DNA from: Phycisphaerales bacterium Planc_01 | GTDB taxonomy: Bacteria; Planctomycetota; Phycisphaerae; Sedimentisphaerales; Anaerobacaceae | Direction of reading: 5' to 3' | NCBI GenBank assembly: GCA_001603075.1 | Contig: LVBB01000079.1 | Coordinates: forward strand, 1 to 47,895 | Length of the DNA: 47,895 nucleotides | Part shown: positions 45,140 to 47,895 of the stretch, piece by piece | How the letters are laid out: every line of letters begins with the position of its first letter | Numbering within the stretch: the first letter of the stretch is position 1 | Position numbers and translations under genes: made by a program | The notes under the pieces: generated by a model | Seen by the model: the letters and a program-made list of their open reading frames with translations, nothing else | Told to the model about the DNA's origin: nothing | The model's database searches: none

Positions 45140-45243
45140 GCTCGGAGGTGGAAGATGCGGAATGGGGTGGCCCGGAACTCGGGATTCGGTTCTGCATGGT
45201 GCTGTGCAGTGTACGGACGAAAGTTTAGATCGGAGGCCTACAT

Positions 45244-46245
45244 ATGCGAGTGACATGGCGTGGGTTAGAATTGCCGACTCGTGTTGAAAAGGACAGCGTC
45301 ATCTCGACGGACAAGTACGGGCGGTTCTTCATTGAGCCGTTCGAGCGGGGGTTCGGTACGACCGTCGGGAACAGCCTGAGGCGCGTGTTGCTCTCGTCGC
45401 TCGAAGGCAGTGCGGTCACCTCGATCAAGATCAGTGGAGTGGATCATGAGTTCACCTCCGTCGCCGGTGTGATGGAGGATGCCACGGACATCGTGCTGAA
45501 CGTCAAAAGTCTGGTCATCCGTTTGCAGGGGGACGGGCCGAAGACGATGAAGGTCTCGGCCGACAAGGTGGGCGTCGTCACGGCGGCGGACATCGTGGCC
45601 GACCCGGCGATCGAGGTGTTCAGCAAGGACACGGTGCTGGCCACGCTGACGGAAAACATCCACTTCGAACTGGAAATGGTGGTCGAGAACGGGCGCGGCT
45701 ATGTGCCGGTCTCGGAACGAATCGCCGATGCCGACCGGTTCGATCAGGAGATCGGCCTGATTCATCTGGATGCGGTGTATTCCCCCGTGACGCGTGTCCG
45801 GTACACGACGGAGAATACCCGCGTCGGCCAGCGGACGAACTACGACCGTCTCATCATGGAGATCTGGACGAACGGCACCGTGGCGCCGGAAATGGCGCTG
45901 GTGGAAGCGGCCAAGATCCTCCGCAAGCACATCAATCCGTTCGTTCAGTACTTCGAGGTGGGCGAGGAGACGGTCGCGGGCGAGATGGCGCCCGAGGAAC
46001 CGGAGGTGGCCGTCGATGAGGAGTTGGAGGCCAAGCTCAATACGCCGATCCAGGAATTGGAACTTTCGGTTCGAGCCAGCAACTGTCTGGAGTCGGCCAA
46101 GATCGAGACCGTGCGGGAATTGGTGGCGATGAACGAGGCGGACCTGCTGAAGATTCGCAGTTTCGGAAAAACGTCGCTCCGCGAAATCAAACGAAAACTC
46201 GCCGACATCGGTTTGTCGCTGGGATTGAAGGACGGAGGACAATAG
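45244..46245 (+). CDS. rpoA: RNA polymerase subunit alpha
   Basis: 333 residues. N-terminal assembly domain: EPFERGFGTTVGNSLRRVLLSSLEGSAVTSIKI; C-terminal domain (about 265-330): LELSVRASNCLESAKIETVRELV, LLKIRSFGKTSLREIKRKL. alpha-CTD contacts UP elements and activators. GGAGG at 45232-45236 precedes the ATG. Standard length, intact. Confidence 0.98.
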   Translation: MRVTWRGLELPTRVEKDSVISTDKYGRFFIEPFERGFGTTVGNSLRRVLLSSLEGSAVTSIKISGVDHEFTSVAGVMEDATDIVLNVKSLVIRLQGDGPKTMKVSADKVGVVTAADIVADPAIEVFSKDTVLATLTENIHFELEMVVENGRGYVPVSERIADADRFDQEIGLIHLDAVYSPVTRVRYTTENTRVGQRTNYDRLIMEIWTNGTVAPEMALVEAAKILRKHINPFVQYFEVGEETVAGEMAPEEPEVAVDEELEAKLNTPIQELELSVRASNCLESAKIETVRELVAMNEADLLKIRSFGKTSLREIKRKLADIGLSLGLKDGGQ

Positions 46246-46303
46246 ACCTCCGGGCCGGTCCACGAGAGCGGTCTGACACTATCGAGAAGAGGAACGTTGG
46301 CAT

Positions 46304-46885
46304 ATGCGTCATCGAGTTGCAGGACGTCGGTTAGGCAGGACGAGCGAGCATCGTCTGGCGTTGCGCCGGAATCTGGCTCAGTCGCTGATCGAGCATGAAA
46401 CGATCTCGACCACGATCGAGAAAGCCAAGGAGATCAAGCCGTTCGTGGAGAAGCTGATCACGTTGGCCAAGAAGGGCAAGCTCGAGCATCGTCGCCGTGC
46501 CATCGCCTTGCTCGGCAACCGCGGTATCGTCGATATCGAAGACGGAAAGTCCACGAAGAAGGGGACGGTGGTCGGCAAGCTGTTCAGCGAGCTTGGCCCA
46601 CGTTACCTCGAGCGGCCGGGCGGCTACACGAGGATCATCCGTCTGTCGTTGCGACGCTTGGGCGACAATGGGGAACTCGTTCTGCTCCAGCTCCTGGGGC
46701 AGGATGAACCGATCAAGAAAGAGCGCAAGGCCGCGACGAAGAGAGGCAAGGGCAAGAAGCTCGCCGCGCCGGCCAAAGCCCGGAAGACGGCCAAAGCTGC
46801 TTCTGCAAGCGACGCCCAGGCCCGAGCGGAGTCAACAGAGGCCGAGGCGACCAAGTCGCCGGAAGGTGCCGAGGACAAGCAGTAA
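46304..46885 (+). CDS. rplQ: 50S ribosomal protein L17
   Basis: 193 residues; the first about 120 are bL17 (MRHRVAGRRLGRTSEHRLALRRNLAQSLIEHETI, RRLGDNGELVLLQLL). The last 60-70 are a Lys/Ala/Glu-rich disordered tail (KAATKRGKGKKLAAPAKARK...). L17 sits near the exit tunnel. C-terminal tails like this occur in several phyla. It is the end of the ribosomal cluster. Confidence 0.97.
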   Translation: MRHRVAGRRLGRTSEHRLALRRNLAQSLIEHETISTTIEKAKEIKPFVEKLITLAKKGKLEHRRRAIALLGNRGIVDIEDGKSTKKGTVVGKLFSELGPRYLERPGGYTRIIRLSLRRLGDNGELVLLQLLGQDEPIKKERKAATKRGKGKKLAAPAKARKTAKAASASDAQARAESTEAEATKSPEGAEDKQ

Positions 46886-46917
46886 TCCGGCGGTACCGCG
46901 TGCAGGATGGAGCGAGC

Positions 46918-47331
46918 ATGGATGATTGCGTCTTCTGCAGGATGGTCGCCGGAGAGATTCCGGTAGTCAAGGTCTACGAGGATCCGGCCGTACTGGCCTT
47001 CCTCGATATCGGTCCGGTGAGCGATGGGCATGCGCTGGTGATTCCGAAAGCACACTGTGCCATGGTCCACGAATCGGATCCGGAGATCCTTGCGGAGGTG
47101 TGGCGGCGTCTCGGACGGATCGCGGGGGCGATTGTAGCTGCCATGGATGCGGATGGCTACAACGTGTTGTGCAACAACGGCCGGGCGGCCGGCCAGGTTG
47201 TTGACCATCTGCATTTTCACATCATACCGCGGAGGACGGGTGACGGCGTGTTCGAGCGGTGGCCGGCCTACAAGTACAGGGAAGGCCGGATTGCGGAGAT
47301 CGCAGAAAAGATTCGCAAAAGTCTGATATGA
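46918..47331 (+). CDS. HIT-family nucleotide hydrolase
   Basis: 137 residues from ATG 46918, with GGAG 7 bases upstream; the 6-codon longer GTG form is less likely. The histidine triad is HLHFH at His97, His99 and His101. Cys4, Cys7, with His46, fit the PKCI/HinT-like zinc site. HIT enzymes hydrolyse nucleoside phosphoramidates or dinucleotides in the cytoplasm. It lies 32 bases after rplQ and is probably cotranscribed with it. Confidence 0.94.
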   Translation: MDDCVFCRMVAGEIPVVKVYEDPAVLAFLDIGPVSDGHALVIPKAHCAMVHESDPEILAEVWRRLGRIAGAIVAAMDADGYNVLCNNGRAAGQVVDHLHFHIIPRRTGDGVFERWPAYKYREGRIAEIAEKIRKSLI

Positions 47332-47344
47332 ACCGATCTTGTGC

Positions 47345-47373
47345 TTGATCTTCCCGTTGATTTGTGCTAATCT
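47345..47373 (+). promoter_or_regulatory. Candidate promoter of tRNA-fMet
   Basis: TTGATC (47345-47350), 17-base spacer, TAATCT (47368-47373), ending 62 bases before the tRNA. It is weak, but the spacing is good; no terminator was seen after the HIT gene. Confidence 0.35.
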
Positions 47374-47435
47374 CTTGGCTCGTATGGATCGGCTGAACCA
47401 AGGGTTGATCTGTACGTATTTGTGATGAATTTGAC

Positions 47436-47509
47436 CGCGGGGTAGAGCAGTCTGGTAGCTCGTCGGGCCCATAACCCGGAGGTCGGAGGTTCGAATCCTC
47501 CCCCCGCTA
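47436..47509 (+). tRNA. Initiator tRNA-fMet (anticodon CAT)
   Basis: 74 bases, 3' CCA not encoded. Initiator hallmarks: the 1-72 pair is broken (C1 against U72), three G-C pairs flank the anticodon loop (GGG at 29-31 with CCC at 39-41), and position 11-24 is A-U. Anticodon loop CCCATAA gives CAT; T loop TTCGAAT is normal. In E. coli the mismatch is C1-A72, so U72 is a less common version. Confidence 0.95.
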
Positions 47510-47523
47510 TTATGGATAAGTCT

Positions 47524-47561
47524 AGCAGGAACAGGCACTTGCGTCGGTTCCTGCTTTTTTT
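47524..47561 (+). terminator. Intrinsic terminator after tRNA-fMet
   Basis: AGCAGGAAC (47524-47532) pairs with GTTCCTGCT (47547-47555), nine base pairs, followed by a T run to 47561. It lies 15 bases after the tRNA. Confidence 0.9.
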
Positions 47562-47584
47562 ATGCGCGGCTGTTTGGACGCGAA

Positions 47585-47602
47585 TGTAGCCAAATTGTAG
47601 CC
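47585..47602 (+). repeat. Tandem TGTAGCC pair upstream of the integrase
   Basis: TGTAGCC occurs at 47585-47591 and 47596-47602, start-to-start 11 bases, about one helical turn, in the 159-base stretch between the tRNA and the integrase start. It could be an arm-type or regulatory site of the element. Low certainty. Confidence 0.4.
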
Positions 47603-47668
47603 GTCGCTGCAACGCAGGGGGCAGGATCCGATGCCTTCTCGGCCGCAAGGTCGGAAAGGGGTCGATCC

Positions 47669-47895
47669 ATGGCTAGCATCTACAAACGGGGCAAGACGTG
47701 GTGGGTGAAATTTCATCTCAAAGGCATACCGGTCCAACAGTCGCTCAATACCACCCATGAACGGGTCGCCCAGGCGAGAAGGTCGCAGATTGAGTATAAA
47801 CTGGGTACCGGGACACTGGTCATGCCTTCGGAGACGCCCATTGGTGATTTCCTGGAGGGATTCTGCCAGTACCTCAGGGGCACCCGAACGCGGAA
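47669..47895 (+). CDS. Phage-type tyrosine integrase, N-terminal part (cut by window edge)
   Basis: The frame opens at ATG 47669 and runs off the window with 75 codons and no stop. It starts MASIYKRGKTWWVKFHLKG, the typical arm-type DNA-binding start of phage/ICE integrases, then QQSLNTTHERVAQARRSQIE and IGDFLEGFCQYLRGTR, the start of the SAM-like core-binding domain. A purine-rich GGAAAGGGG lies about 7 bases upstream. Catalytic residues are beyond the window. With the adjacent tRNA-fMet this suggests an integrated element extending to the right. Confidence 0.85.
   Translation, partial: MASIYKRGKTWWVKFHLKGIPVQQSLNTTHERVAQARRSQIEYKLGTGTLVMPSETPIGDFLEGFCQYLRGTRTR

Overview
The window is a GC-rich bacterial chromosome segment that carries nearly the whole tuf-rpl-rpo-str-S10-spc-alpha gene expression supercluster on the + strand, from tRNA-Thr/tuf (about 13.3 kb) to rplQ (46.9 kb). 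To its left is an accessory region: an amino-sugar/sugar operon on the - strand and a few isolated genes. At the right edge an integrase gene begins just behind an initiator tRNA. The best guess for the source is a Planctomycetota bacterium, probably Phycisphaerae-like. The reasons are the high GC, the NagB-LmbE fusion, the eukaryote-type hexokinase, the secreted beta-helix/beta-propeller protein, the placement of tuf ahead of secE-nusG, and the missing L30 gene. This is inference; no 16S gene is present.

Layout. 1-1678: the 3' part of an unrecognised gene, then a cold-shock protein gene with a clear promoter and terminator. 9347 down to 1886 (- strand): lipoprotein, galE, hexokinase, NagB-LmbE fusion and a secreted beta-propeller protein, read from one good promoter at 9383-9411. 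9594-12973: XerD-type recombinase and an exported HEAT-repeat protein. 13070-27912: promoter, tRNA-Thr, tuf, rpmG, tRNA-Trp, secE, nusG, rplK, rplA, rplJ, rplL, rpoB, rpoC, rpsL, rpsG and a strong intrinsic terminator. 27961-30033: fusA. 30034-30532: a 499-base gene-free stretch that looks like promoter plus structured leader for the next operon. 30533-47331: rpsJ, rplC, rplD, rplW, rplB, rpsS, rplV, rpsC, rplP, rpmC, rpsQ, rplN, rplX, rplE, rpsN, rpsH, rplF, rplR, rpsE, rplO, secY, adk, map, infA, rpmJ, rpsM, rpsK, rpsD, rpoA, rplQ and a HIT-family gene. 47436-47895: tRNA-fMet, terminator and the start of a phage-type integrase.

How the genes work together. The supercluster supplies ribosomal proteins, RNA polymerase core subunits, elongation and initiation factors, the SecYE translocon and N-terminal methionine removal. 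The left operon could phosphorylate hexoses, interconvert UDP-sugars and deaminate or deacetylate amino sugars.

The most unusual item is ribosomal protein L22 (33782-34330): it carries an additional N-terminal domain of about 73 residues that reads as an XRE/Cro-type helix-turn-helix. Other points worth checking are the leader before rpsJ with competing hairpins, a 4-residue longer and altered L3 loop at the peptidyl-transferase centre, T-less GC hairpins at rplL/rpoB and rplD/rplW, a tRNA-Thr with C at position 55, an initiator tRNA with C1-U72, and the integrase next to tRNA-fMet.
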